This document shows, in pieces, positions 22,301 to 32,330 of a stretch of DNA of 64,000 nt (its first letter is position 1; each line of letters begins with the position of its first letter). Position numbers and translations under genes: made by a program. The notes below the pieces were generated by a model, which had not been told where the DNA came from, did not search any database, and worked only from the letters and a program-made list of their open reading frames with translations. The stretch comes from Dactylorhiza incarnata (taxonomy: Eukaryota; Streptophyta; Magnoliopsida; Asparagales; Orchidaceae). Location of the stretch: NCBI GenBank assembly GCA_033032865.1, contig JAWHQI010000263.1, positions 2,046,001 through 2,110,000 on the forward strand, written 5' to 3'.

Positions 22301-22970
22301 GCATGCGACCCAAAAAGAGGGTGAGACATTATTCTGGCTATATTGTTAATGAATTAATTTAGGTTTCATAATTATGAACATGAAACCAGATGCATAACTC
22401 AAAACAATGATGTTTTTGTAAAAGAGGATGAGCAATCAGGTGATAAGAAATATTATGGAGTTCTAAAAGATATTCTTCAGCTTGAGTATAATGTTGGGCA
22501 AAAAATGTCGTATTTAAATGTGAATGGCGGGATACATGCATACAATGAAGGTAGATGCTACAAGAAGGAAAATAATGGAGTTATTTATGTTAATATAAAA
22601 CATAATTTGAGAAACAATGAACCTTATGTCCTAGCCTTCCAAGTTGAACAAGTGTATTATGTATCTGATAACAAAAGCAAAGATTGAAGAGTGATATAAA
22701 GACAATTTCACACCACTTTTATGATGTCCCAACCAAAGAAATTGAAGAAGTCACTGAGGATGAAATCTAATTGTATGATATAAATGTTGGATTCTACGCT
22801 TGATAATGTCGTAGATAATGATAATCTTGTGTTTTCATTACAAAGAACCAATGTTGCAGTTATAACTATTGAGAAAAAGATCAATCCATACAAAAAAGCT
22901 ATGAATGAAGAAAATGAAGATGAGCATGATATTGATGACTTTGAGGATGCATGTGGTACATAAACTACAA
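19358..22970 (+). pseudogene. CACTA TNP2-type transposase, heavily decayed
   Basis: Starts at ATG 19358 (MDKS, stop, then MDLSNRRQLVYINGV), matching the transposase-associated N-terminal domain, with CPCYKCEK a little later. Then come EAARKFYDLLDDVEQELYPE (to 19820), a degenerate stretch reading KLPSNF-like and CKKIDACLNNCILYRG (to 20040), and the TNP2 core at 20458-20829: GPGQPKNDIDVYCPPLINEL, YDAYSECNFNIMRATGLWTI and WSTNVKLASPCCNQD. Next are GKLQKKRRRDGTSLPYNWKK (about 20920-20980), ILGTMLNIDGKTNDDLNSRL (about 21080), MKAHDCHVF (21330), YYGVLKDILQLEY and NVNGGIHAYNEGR (22450-22560). An autonomous copy would cut and paste the element in the nucleus. Here more than ten stops and shifts rule that out. 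Confidence 0.9.
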
Positions 22971-23574
22971 ACTTTTAATGCATATGGTTGCCCAATTTTA
23001 TAAATTCTCTGTATTTACTATAAAATATAATTGCAGTTTTAAAATGTATCTTTTATTTTAAACATTTACTATAAAATATAATTAACATAGTGTTTTTCCA
23101 AGTTATTTAGATCACAAAAATTAAGAGTACAAATATTGGTGTTAGTACTAAATCTTCTCGCGTAGAAAGTCTTACAAATTACTCACCATTACATGCTACA
23201 AGTACTGGACAATAATTGTTTGATTGGAAAACCAACTCTTCTACTTTACATCCATGATCCACTACAGCACGTGTTCGTTCCCTTTCTAGATCCTTTACTC
23301 AACAAGATTGTGAACCTTCCAACGAGTATCTAACAAAAGAATCACAAACACTAATTAATATCGTTAAATTTGGATCGAGGTTTGATAAATGAAGATCCAC
23401 ATGCATATGTGAGAGTGTACTTGAACGTGTTTCTATTAAGCTGAGGTTGATCAGGTATTTGTAAATCCAACAAATCTTGAGCATGATACTAATAATGGTA
23501 TAACTAACTCCCTTATGCTTTTTTTAGTTTGATATATTTGAAACATGTTAACACGATAATGTTTAATAACAGGT

Positions 23575-24330
23575 TTAAATGTAACAAAGAAAAGGACATG
23601 TGGTCTGACTATTGAGCTTGAGTGGTCAAAGAGGAGACAAAATAATCTGGAGATGATGGATGTGCAACTTCCAGTAGAACTTCAAAGATTAGTTGGATAT
23701 AGAGCTCAAAAATTTATTACAAAAGGTGGGCGATATATAATGCAACATGCTCCTCTGAATGTGAAAAAATGATCTGAAATTTCAACTGATATCATTGACA
23801 AATTAATTAATATCATCTATGTAAGTATTATATTTAAAATTTATAAATATCTTTCTATTATGAATTCATTCTTTTGGTGTTTTATATTATATTTTTAGAC
23901 TGAAATCAATCTGCCAAATGAGTCTCATGTGTGGTGATCATATATCTTCACTTTGTCAACATTATAATATTTGGTGTTTTCATTTGCATGTTGATTATTA
24001 CCAGAAATGGAATACTTATTCACAAAAGCGTGCAAATTTCCCTAAAGACATCGATCCTGCTCACTGGAATTGGATAATTAGTTACTGGGGTAGTGCCTGA
24101 TTCAAGGCATGAAATACATTAATTACTCTAAAATTATGTGCATTATTACTCATACAATATTTTTCTTATTATTTCATTGATATAGAGGATCAGCGAGATC
24201 AACAAACAAAATCGGTGCCACAGAAAATGAAATTTCATGTTGGATCAAAGTCATTTGCAAGAACAATATACAAAATGACAAGTGTTTTCGTAATAATTAT
24301 AATATTGACTAAATTTAACAATCGTACTTG
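23575..24330 (+). pseudogene. CACTA second gene (Transposase_24/TNPA-like), 5' part, interrupted by gypsy insertion
   Basis: Plus-strand frames give KKRTCGLTIELEWSKRRQNN, VGYRAQKFITKGGRYIMQHA, PLNVKK followed by a stop and SEISTDIIDKLINIIY, then (with gaps) FPKDIDPAHWNWIISYWGS and KMKFHVGSKSFARTIYKMT. This is the pattern of the Ptta/En/Spm plant transposase family. The frame continues on the far side of the gypsy element at 32053, so the two halves were one gene before insertion. Confidence 0.78.
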
Positions 24331-24341
24331 TACATATAAAT

Positions 24342-25482
24342 TGCTGAAACCAGTAACCCGGTTTCAGCGTTCGAAAGGGGGATGCGGCTAACTCTTACTT
24401 GACCCAAGCTAAGACCCTTGACCGGTCACTAAGAACTGAGGGACTTGCCCTTGACGATCACTGGAGTCTATAGATAAACCCCTTAAGTTACAGCGCGGAG
24501 GTCCCACCACACACCCGGAAGCTTACTCGGAACTTCCCCTCCCAAACCAATGCTGAGCCTGGGCACCTTGGAGGGCACTAAGGATCACCTCACCGTCCGC
24601 CTTCAACGACAAGGGGAGGGGAGGGGTATTGCTTGCTCACACGTGAGGGAGGGGGTAGAGACCAACCTTTCCCAAGGTGCCCATGGGGGTCTATTTATAG
24701 ACTTTCCCAAAAACGGACTGCGAATAGCCAGGATCCCCCCAAAGGGAGGGAACGGGCGAGTGGGGTGCTGCCCCCACTCGCCCCCTCAAGAGAGGTCGGG
24801 CGAGTGGGGTGCTGCCCCCACTCGCCCCCTCAAGAGAGGTCGGGCGAGTGGGGGGCTGCCCCCACTCGCCCCCTCAAGAGAGGTCGGGCGAGTGAGGGGC
24901 TGCCCCCACTCGTCCCCTCAAGAGATCAGGTGAGTGGGGGGCTGCCCCCACTCTCCCCCTCAAGAGGTCGGGCGAGTGGGGTGCTGCCCCCACTCGCCCC
25001 CTCAAGAGAGGTCGGGCGAGTGGGGTGCTGCCCCCACTCGCCCCCTTAGGAGAGGTCGGGCGAGTGAGGGGCTGCCCCCACTCGCCCCCTCAACAGATCG
25101 GGCGAGTGGGGGGATGCCCCCACTCGCCCCCTCAAGAGATCGGGCGAGTGGGGGGGGCTGCCCCCACTCGCCCCCCTAAGAGGTCGGGCGAGTGGGGGGC
25201 TGCCCCCACTCGCTCCCTCTAGAGGTCGGGCGAGTGGGGGGCTGCCCCCACTCGCCCCCTTAAGAGGTGGTCCCCCACTCGCCGAGTGGGATTCCTCCCA
25301 CTCGCTCAATGGGCCGGGCGAGTGGGGGATGTCCCCCCCCCCCCCCCCCCCCCACTCACCTGAGGAAGGTGGGTGCTCGGCCCACTTGATCCATTGCTCC
25401 TGCTTCTATCTTCTTCGGACCTGTCGCGATTTCGCTGAGTCTGGGTTAACCAAATCAGCTCGGCAAATATGGGGGTTGTACA
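24342..25482 (-). mobile_element. 3' LTR of the Tat element (1141 bp)
   Basis: On the minus strand it begins TGTACAACCCCC and ends GGTTTCAGCA. The last bases differ from the 5' LTR (GGTTTCAACA). It carries the GC-rich palindromic array. Confidence 0.94.
24754..25358. repeat. About 42-bp palindromic minisatellite in the Tat 3' LTR
   Basis: About 14 units of GGGCGAGTGGGGTGCTGCCC-type sequence joined to CCACTCGCCCCCTCAAGAGAGGTC. Each unit contains the inverted pair GCGAGTGGGGG/CCCCCACTCGC and ends with a short AAGAGAGGTC spacer. A long C run follows at about 25332-25353. Confidence 0.95.
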
Positions 25483-25593
25483 CAATCCCCGCTCTTTTCG
25501 AGCTTGTCTCAAGCTCGGAAAGAATGTCCAACCCACCTATTTGACGAGTTGGTAGAGTTTTGGGGAGAATCTTTGGAGGGACCCGCTCGCCGG

Positions 25594-25601
25594 CTATAAA
25601 A
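25594..25601 (+). promoter_or_regulatory. TATA box of the antisense gene in the Tat element
   Basis: CTATAAAA within CGGCTATAAAAACC, 68-75 bp before the ATG at 25669. This orientation is opposite to the retrotransposon's own transcription. Confidence 0.6.
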
Positions 25602-25668
25602 ACCATGAGGGGGAGGTGAGGAGAGCACCATCCCTGAGAGCTCCCCCTACTCTCCCTACTCTAACAGG

Positions 25669-26153
25669 ATGGATCCACCCCGAGACTTCAGGGCCCGCTT
25701 TAAGGCTCTTTTCGAGAAGGGTCAAACCGACCCAACGGAGCTTGGAGCTTTGGTTCGCGTTTATGTTGGTGGCTTTTCTTTTCTCAACCCTTCTACCTGC
25801 ACGGGTTCTAACCCTACTGTTTTGCCGACCTGCAGGAACCCGGCGCTGCCGACTCACTTAGGAGACGGTGCGAGGAGTCAGACAAGGAGGTGCACGACTT
25901 AAAGGCTCAACTTGCTGAGGCTCGAAGACAGCTAAAGGAGACAGGGAGAGAAAGAGGTGGACCTCCGAAGTCATCGACGTCCTCCCCACCTTGCCCGGCT
26001 GAAGCAGAGAGTGCTCGGAGGAAGATCGTGACGTCAACGGCCCAAACCCTGGTGAACCGCCTTCATGGGGCGGGTGCCCTCCGGGACAGCTGGAGGGGGG
26101 TCTCTGCCGATGACGTCCTGCACAAGTTCCTCCCTTCTCCCGAGCGACCTTGA
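25669..26153 (+). CDS. Antisense ORF between integrase and 3' LTR of the Tat element, probably with one 71-bp intron
   Basis: The start is ATG 25669, downstream of a TATA box. Read straight through, the frame stops at 25902. A GT...AG intron from 25765 (GTTGGTGG) to 25835 (ACCTGCAG) joins exon 1 (25669-25764, MDPPRDFRARFKALFEKGQT... to LVRVY) in frame to exon 2 (25836-26153, EPGAADSLRRRC...). The predicted product is 137 residues. A donor at 25759 would also keep frame. Residues after the join (EESDKEVHDLKAQLAEARRQ) are charged with heptad-like leucines, so a short coiled coil is likely. I recognise no family. Antisense extra ORFs at this position are known from several Tat-lineage elements, so this is likely one of them. 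Transcription and splicing are inferred. Confidence 0.6.
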
Positions 26154-26500
26154 CTTGTCTTTTTGCGGCGATGGTTATTCCCCCTGAATGTTATGGTTGT
26201 CAGGGGCCCCTCCTCTCTTGTTGTTTCTTATGGGAACCATGTACCCCTTGCATGTATTTTTCTTTTCATCCTGCATATATCAGTAAGGGTGAAGTAACGG
26301 TTTATGTAATATATGTCGCTACCGAACCAGCTATTGTTCTAATGAATCTCTTAGCTTGTTCTTCTTTTTTCTTATTGTTTGGGGATTCGATGCCTTGTTG
26401 AACCGATCACTGAGTGACTAGTCGGTCCGACCAGCCTCACCGCCTGCCGGCATGACTGAGCCCGACAAATGATCCCTAGTCAAGGACCTTAGATATTTGA
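26154..26500. other. Tat element 3' region, non-coding
   Basis: AT-richer sequence after the antisense ORF, perhaps its 3' UTR (TTATGTAATATATG near 26302). No other signal. Confidence 0.4.
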
Positions 26501-26504
26501 GGCA

Positions 26505-27370
26505 GAACACCCCTCCGCGTCCTAGGTGCTTCGCTCACCTGGAGATAGGTGGAACTGATGCCTTCCCGAATCAGTTGGAGGCGGGAGTACCCATCCGCGT
26601 CCTAGGTGCCTTGCTTTCCTGGAGACAGGGGAACCTAACGCCCTCCCAATTCAATGGGGGCGGAAGTGTCCACCCGCGTCCTAGGGGCTCAGCTTGCCTG
26701 GAGACAGAGGAACTCAGCGCCCTCCTAGATCAGCTGGAGGCGGGAGTACCCATCCGCGTCCTAGGCGCCTTGCTTTCCTGGAGACAGGGGGGCCTAACGA
26801 CCGCCCAATTCAATGGGAGGAGGAAGTGTCCACCCTCGTCCTAGGGGCTCAGCTTGCCTGGAGACAGAGGAACTCAGCGCCCTCCTAGATCAACTGGAGG
26901 CGGGAGTACCCATCCGCGTCCTAGGTGCCTTGCTTTCCTGGAGACAGGGGAACCTAACGCCCTCCCAATTCAATGGGAGGCGGAAGTGTCCACCCGCGTC
27001 CTAGGGGCTCAGCTTGCCTGGAGACCGAGGAACTCAGCACCCTCCTAGATCAGCTGGAGGCGGGAGTACCCATCCGCATCCTAGGCGCCTTGCTTTCCTG
27101 GAGACAGGGGAACCTAACGCCCTCCCAATTCAATGGGAGGCGGAAGTGTCCACTCGCGTCCTAGGGGCTCAGCTTGCCTGGAGACAGAGGAACTCAGCAC
27201 CCTCCTAATCCAGTTGGAAACGGGAATACCCATCCGCGTCCTAGGTGATTTGCCTTCCTGGAGACAGGGGAACTCACTGCCCTCCCAACTTAATGGGGGG
27301 CGGATGTGTCCACCTGCATCCTAGGGGCTCAGCTTGCCTGGAGACAGAGGAACTCAGCGCCCTCATAGGG
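26505..27370. repeat. 160-bp higher-order tandem repeat of the Tat element
   Basis: Two related 80-bp units alternate: one begins CCTAGGTGCCTTGCTTTCCT and the other CCTAGGGGCTCAGCTTGCCT. Together they form a 160-bp repeat with exact 160-bp spacing (for example 26813, 26973, 27133). About five and a half copies are present; the outermost ones have drifted. All three plus-strand frames stay open for about 60 codons per unit, but no protein family is evident. Confidence 0.93.
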
Positions 27371-27513
27371 AGTCAACCTTATCTGGGGGAGCTTGATGCT
27401 TTCGCGATGCGACTCTTCTTCTTCGAGTTCTAACAACCTATACTCATGTTGGCTACAGTAACTATCATAAGCTGGAGTAAGAGGTCTGGTTAAAGAGAAA
27501 ATCAACATATTTA

Positions 27514-28690
27514 TTAAGGATAAAAACGCTTAAGATCATCGCCACTTCAAGTATTACCAAGGGGGATCCCCTCAATATTCTGAAGGCGATACCCCCCCGG
27601 ACTTCAAGGCTTCCAAGATTACATAGGGCCCCTCCCAATTGGTCTGGAGCTTTCCTACGTTCGCCGACCTTCCCGCGGCGTCGACCTTTTTGAGGACTAG
27701 GTCCCCTGGGGCGAATTGCTTGATTCTGATGTTCTTATCGAAGTACCTGGCCATCCGGCGCTTCACCTCCTCTTGTCGAACCGTGGCAAGGTCTCGGAGC
27801 TCCTCGACCATGTCCAGCGAGAGTCGTTGCTCCTCTTCATTGTCAAGTCTCCAGTCTTCGTCTCCCTCCTCGGCGGCTACGACCCGGGGGGATCTGACCT
27901 CGAATTCTACTGGGAGCACGGCTTCCGACCCATGGGAGAGTTTGAATGGCGTTTCCCCCGTTGCCGTATTGGGCGTTGTTCTCAAGGCCCATAAGACCGA
28001 GGGAAGTTGCTCCACCCAGTTCCCCTTCAGGTTTTCCACCTTCTTCTTCAACAAGTTGACTATGACTTTGTTCGCGGCTTCTACCTGTCCATTGCTTCGA
28101 GGGTGATGAACAGAGGCAAAATGGAGGTCGATGCCCACTTGACCGCAGAAGTTAATGAGTTCATCGCTAGCGAACTGCGGTCCGTTGTCTGTCACTATGG
28201 CGAGGGGGAGCCCCTGCCTGCAAATTATTTCCCCCCAGATGAAATTCTTTACCACCTGTGAGGTCGTCTTTGCCAAGGCCTTAACTTCCACCCATTTGGA
28301 AAAATAGTCAATCATGACTAACAGGAATCTCCTCTGACCGCTAGCCTGAGAGAACGGGCCGACCAAGTCCATTCCCCAGATGGCGAAGGGCCAAGGCGCA
28401 GTGATCGTTCTGAGCCTTTGTGCAGGTTGATGTTGGAGTGGCGCGAAGAGCTGGCACTTCTGACACCTCTTTGCAAATTCCGTTGCATCCTTCCGAAGGG
28501 TCGGCCAGAAGTACCCCTGCCTCAGCACCCTCTTTTCTAAGGTCTGACTCCCTGAATGGCTCCCGCATTCCCCGGAGTGGATTTCCTCCAAAACCCTTGG
28601 AACTTCATCCTCCGTCACGCACCTTGCCAGGAGCCCGACCAAGGTCTTCATATACAAACTTCCTTCCCGCATCATGTAGTATGCTGACTT
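27514..28690 (-). pseudogene. Tat-element integrase (frameshifted at both ends)
   Basis: The main frame is 28675-27572. It has the zinc-binding H2C2 region (HSGECGSHSGSQTLEKRV, then CQKCQLFAP) and the core Asp in WGMDLVGPF. The second Asp is in TDNGPQFASDELINF and the Glu in HHPRSNGQVEAANKVI. These are followed by WVEQLPSVLWALRTTPNTAT, TPFKLSHGSEAVLP and GDLVLKKVD plus NWEGPYVILE. There is no chromodomain, as expected for Tat. The C-terminus continues in another frame (YRLQNIEGIPLGNT, stop, SGDDLKRFYP) to TAA at 27514-27516, so one shift near 27590 and one stop break it. A shift near 28690 separates it from the RNase H. In an active element it would join cDNA to the chromosome. Confidence 0.93.
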
Positions 28691-28699
28691 GTATCTGAA

Positions 28700-29390
28700 C
28701 TGCCTCTTATCCAGGTCCCCTCCGGGAACTTGCTGAGTTCAGGAAGGTGAGGATCGGGTCTATCCATGAGGCCTTCTGATTGATCTCCATCAGCTCGCCC
28801 TCCTCGATGGATGGGCGGAAAAGCTCGGTCACCGTCCCTCCTGCGCGAGGGTCGTGCTTTGCTAGCTGGTCCGCCCGGGCATTCTCCTCTCTTGGAATGT
28901 GTTGGATGGAGAAAGTGTGAAACCATCCGACGAGGTCCCTAACTTTCGCCAGATACCTATGGAGGGTTGGTTCCTTCGCCTCGAACTCCCCTCGAACCTG
29001 GGAAGCCACCACCATTGAATCTGTGAAAACCTTCACGTCCCGGATCTCCAGCTCTCTTGCCAGACGAAGCCCTGCCACCACTGCCTCATACTTGGCCTGA
29101 TTGTTGGTCACAGGGAACCGAATGTGGATCGCTTGCTCGATCCTGGTTCCATGTGGACTGACCAGGATCACCCCTCCGCCGAGGGAATTTCTTCCTGATG
29201 CCCCATCTGCGAACAGGTCCCATGCTACTAACCCGGTGGGCTCTTGCCCTTCCACCTCCTTGTCATACTCCGACAGGAAGTCTGCCACCGCCTGCGCCTT
29301 CATCGCCAACTGAGGGACGAAGGTGACGTCAAACTCGCTGAGCTCGACCGACCACTTCGCCAACCTACCCGAATGCTCCACTCCCTCCGA
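28700..29390 (-). pseudogene. Tat-element second (aRNH-type) RNase H
   Basis: The frame begins at about 29381 after a frameshift from the RT frame. The gypsy RNase H tail (GRLAKWSVELSEFDVTFVPQ) is followed by a second RNase H: FADGASGRNSLGGGVILVSP (catalytic Asp), NNQAKYEAVVAGLRLARELE (Glu), VFTDSMVVASQVRGEFEAKE (Asp) and HIPREENARADQLAK (Asp). Two RNase H domains in series are diagnostic of the Tat lineage. The frame ends near 28700. Confidence 0.92.
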
Positions 29391-30850
29391 TCCATAATGT
29401 TGCGAAGGGGATGGTCGGTCACCACCCTGATTGAATGAGCCTGGAAATAGGTGCGGAGTTTTCGGGCCGAGACGATCAGAGCGAATGCCAGCTTCTCCAG
29501 GGCAGGGTATTTGAGCTCTGCCTTCTTCAGGACTCGGCTAACGTAGTAAATCGGCAGTTGTTTCTTCCCCTCCTCCCGGACCAGGACCGAACTCAACGCC
29601 TCGACCCCTACCCCTAGGTAGAGAAAAAGGTCTTCCCCTTCTCTCGGCCCTTGGAGCAAATGGGCTCGCGTCAGTTGTTCCTTTAACGCTTGAAACGCCT
29701 TCTCGCACTCTGGCGTCCATTCGAACTTTTGACCCTGGCGCAGGGCTTTGAAGAAAGGGGAGCACATCTCTACCGCTCTGGAGAGGAACTGGCTCAGCCC
29801 TGCTAACTTCCCAGTCAGCCTCTGAATTTCCTTCGCGCTCCTCGGCGACTTCAACTCCAAGATGGCTTTGACCTTGTCTGGATTGGGTTCGACCCCCTCC
29901 GGGGTGAGTAGGTGACCCAGGAACTTTCCACGGCTCGCCCCGAAAATGCATTTAGAAGGGTTAAGCCTCATCTTGAACCTCCGAAGGGTAGCGAAGGTCT
30001 CCATTAGATCCTCCAGGTGGGACTCCACGTTCTTGATTTTAACCATCAGGTCATCCACATAGACCTCTAAGTTGCGCCCCTTCTGATCCTTGAAGACTCG
30101 GTCCATCATTCTTTGGTAGGTCGCTCCTGCATTCCTCAATCCGAATGGCATCATCTTGTAACAGTAGCACCCATCGTCCGTGATGAACGAGACGTCCTTG
30201 ACGTCGGGCGGATGCATTCGGATTTGCTGATAGCCGGAGAACGCATCCAAGAAGCTCATCACCGGGAAGCCGACAGCTGAGTCCACCAACGCATCGATCC
30301 AGGGCAACGGGTAGCAGTCTTTTGAACATGCTTTGTTCAACAGAGTGAAGTCCACGCACATCCTCCACCTCCCGTCCTCCTTCTTCACCATTACCACGTT
30401 AGAAACCCACCCTGGGTATTGGATTTCCTCCACGAAGCCTGCCTCTAGCAGTTTCCCCACCTCCTCTCTGATCGGCCCAGCGACGGTGGGCGACACGTTC
30501 CTCTTTTTCTGGCGAATGGGGCGGACGTTCGGGTCGAGGTTGAGGCGATGACATGCCACATTCGCATCAACGCCTGGCATCTCCGCAGCGCTCCACGCGA
30601 AGATGTCTACATTTTGTTGGACACATCTTCGGATCTTCTCTTGATCCTGCCCGCTCAGCCTCCCACTAATTCGTATCTTCTCCGGCCTTCCACTGCCGCT
30701 GATGACCTCCCTCTCGCTCACTTCCTCTGCCACCTCCAACTTGGTCAGATCAACAAACACCTGATCTGCCTCTTCTGCCTTCTCCTCCCATATCAACGAC
30801 CGCGACTTGCTGGAAGGAGGCGAGTTCCCCGGCTCTTTGCTTCCTGCCAT
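29300..30850 (-). pseudogene. Tat-element reverse transcriptase/RNase H, fused to a short gag-like start
   Basis: From ATG 30850 (MAGSKEPGNSPPSSKSRSL) the frame runs about 25 residues of possible gag start. It then passes straight into the pre-RT linker (FVDLTKLEVAEEVSE, DIFAWSAAEMPGVDANVACH) and RT: WVSNVVMVKKEDGRWRMCVD, PLPWIDALVDSAVGFPVMSF, LDAFSGYQQIRMHP, MMPFGLRNAGATYQRMMDRV and EVYVDDLMVK (catalytic YVDD), then KCIFGASRGKFLGHLL. RNase H starts with FEWTPECEKAFQALKEQL, but the frame is lost near 29390 (after LRNIMDR). The bulk of gag and all of protease are missing, so the copy cannot be autonomous. RT otherwise looks intact. Confidence 0.94.
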
Positions 30851-30884
30851 GGGACTCGGCTCAGAGCTTTCCGAACTAGCCGCT

Positions 30885-30902
30885 TCCACGCTCACCGCAC
30901 CA
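30885..30902 (-). other. Probable primer-binding site of the Tat element
   Basis: Directly after the 5' LTR on the minus strand, TGGTGCGGTGAGCGTG resembles the TGGTGCCGT... primer sites of Tat elements. Some bases differ from the usual sequence. Confidence 0.5.
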
Positions 30903-31254
30903 GAATGTTGAAACCAGTAACCCGGTTTCAGCGTTCGAAAGGGGGATGCGGCTAACTCTTACTTGACCCAAGCTAAGAACCTTGACCGGTCACTAAGAAC
31001 TGAGGGACTTGCCCTTGACGATCACTGGAGTCTATAGATAAACCCCTTAAGCCGCGGCGCGAAGGTCCCACCACACACCCGGAAGCTCACTCGGAACTTC
31101 CCCTCCCAAGCCAATGCTGAGCCTGGGCACCTTGGAGGGCACTAAGGATCACCTCACCGTCCGCCTTCAACGACAAGGGGAGGAGAGGGGTAGTGCATGC
31201 TCACACGTGAGGGAGGGGGTAGAGACCAACCTTTCCCAAGGTGCCCATGGGGGT

Positions 31255-31264
31255 CTATTTATAG
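31255..31264 (-). promoter_or_regulatory. Tat 5' LTR TATA box
   Basis: On the minus strand CTATAAATAG lies about 350 bp before the LTR end, with the hairpin array upstream. The same site is at about 24694-24703 in the 3' LTR. Confidence 0.65.
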
Positions 31265-31317
31265 ACTTTCCCAAAAACGGACTGCGAATAGCCAGAATCC
31301 CCCCAAAGAGAGGGAAC

Positions 31318-31925
31318 GGGCGAGTGGGGTGCTGCCCCCACTCGCCCCCTCAAGAGAGGTCGGGCGAGTGGGGTGCTGCCCCCACTCGCCCCCTCAAGAG
31401 AGGTCGGACGAGTGGGGTGTTGCCCCCACTCGCCCCCTCAAGAGAGGTCGGGTGAGTGGGGGGCTGCCCCCACTCGTCCCCTCAAGAGATCGGGCGAGTG
31501 GGGGGCTGCCCCCACTCGCCCCCTCAAGAGGTCAGGCGAGTGGGGTGCTGCCCCCACTCGCCCCCTCAAGAGAGGTCGGGCGAGTGGGGTGCTGCCCCCA
31601 CTCGCCCCCTTAGGAGAGGTCGGGCGAGTGGGTGGCTGCCCCCACTCGCCCCCTTAAGAGATCGGGCGCGTGGGGGGCTGCCCCCACTCGCCCCCTCAAG
31701 AGATCGGGCGAGTGGGGGGGCTGCCCCCACTCGCCCCCCTAAGAGGTCGGGCGAGTGGGGGGCTGCCCCTACTCGCTCCCTTAAGAGGTCGGGCGAGTGG
31801 GGGGCTGCCCCCACTTGCCCCCTTAAGAGGTGGTCCCCCACTCGCCGAGTGGGATTCCTCCCACTCGCTCAAAGGGCCGGGCGAGTGGGGGATGTCCCCC
31901 CCCCCCCCCCCCCCCCCCACTCACC
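31318..31925. repeat. About 42-bp palindromic minisatellite in the Tat 5' LTR
   Basis: Same units as 24754-25358 with small differences (for example GGACGAGTGGGGTGTTGCC), ending in a C run of about 21 (31897-31918). Unit order differs slightly between the LTRs. Confidence 0.94.
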
Positions 31926-32052
31926 CGAGGAAGGTGGGTGCTCGGCCCACTTGATCCATTGCTCCTGCTTCTATCTCCTTCGGACCTGCCGCGATTCCGC
32001 TGAGTCTGGGTTAACCAAATCAGCTCGACAAATATGGGGGTTGTACATAAAT

Positions 32053-32330
32053 AATGTTTTATTATATTCTATATGTAGAGGGAAGATCAGTAGCCCATAT
32101 ACGTATGGTTGTGGGAGAAAACTCACAAGGGGGAATTTAATGAGTGGCAAGATAAAACAACATAGGAATTATATAAAGAGCTATTGGAACTTCGTAACAC
32201 TCAAATAAGAGAGAAGCGTGAAGATAAGTTTACCCCAAAAGAAACATGCGCCACAATACTTGGATATCGTTTAGGTTATATTCTTGGAATGGGGTCAGGG
32301 CCTAGCCTTTAGAGCATATGCATGCTAATG
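32053..32330 (+). pseudogene. CACTA second gene, 3' part
   Basis: Continues the gene cut by the gypsy element: GKISSPYTYGCGRKLTRGNL, IKSYWNFVTLK, then LGYRLGYILGMGSGP-like residues at 32263-32310. It matches the end of Ptta/En/Spm transposase-type proteins. Stops are frequent. Confidence 0.72.

Larger units (their letters stand above)
24342..32047 (-). mobile_element. Tat-lineage Ty3/gypsy element (7706 bp), complete ends, gag-protease deleted
   Basis: Two LTRs of 1141 and 1142 bp flank the element, with TSD TAAAT at 24337-24341 and 32048-32052. Coding runs on the minus strand: RT, RNase H, second RNase H and integrase. A long 3' region (25483-27513) follows, with an antisense gene and a 160-bp repeat. 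Only the start of gag may remain, fused to pre-RT sequence. It sits inside the second gene of the CACTA element. Confidence 0.95.
30906..32047 (-). mobile_element. 5' LTR of the Tat element (1142 bp)
   Basis: Same structure as the 3' LTR: minus-strand start TGTACAACC, end GGTTTCAACA. A palindromic array occupies 31318-31925. Confidence 0.94.

Noticed and set aside
24550..25309. ORFs with repeated CPHSPPQE or LPPLAPS residues
   Set aside because: Same cause: the 42-bp LTR repeat is divisible by three. The same ORFs recur in the other LTR.
24754..25358. CRISPR-like regular repeats
   Set aside because: The units are contiguous and palindromic with no unique spacers, lie inside an LTR, and the genome is a plant's.
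26497..27433. Series of about 63-residue plus-strand ORFs
   Set aside because: They follow the 160-bp repeat. Similar length in several frames and no family match make coding unlikely.
27639..28261. Plus-strand ORFs overlapping the Tat integrase
   Set aside because: They are complements of the clearly conserved minus-strand integrase frame.
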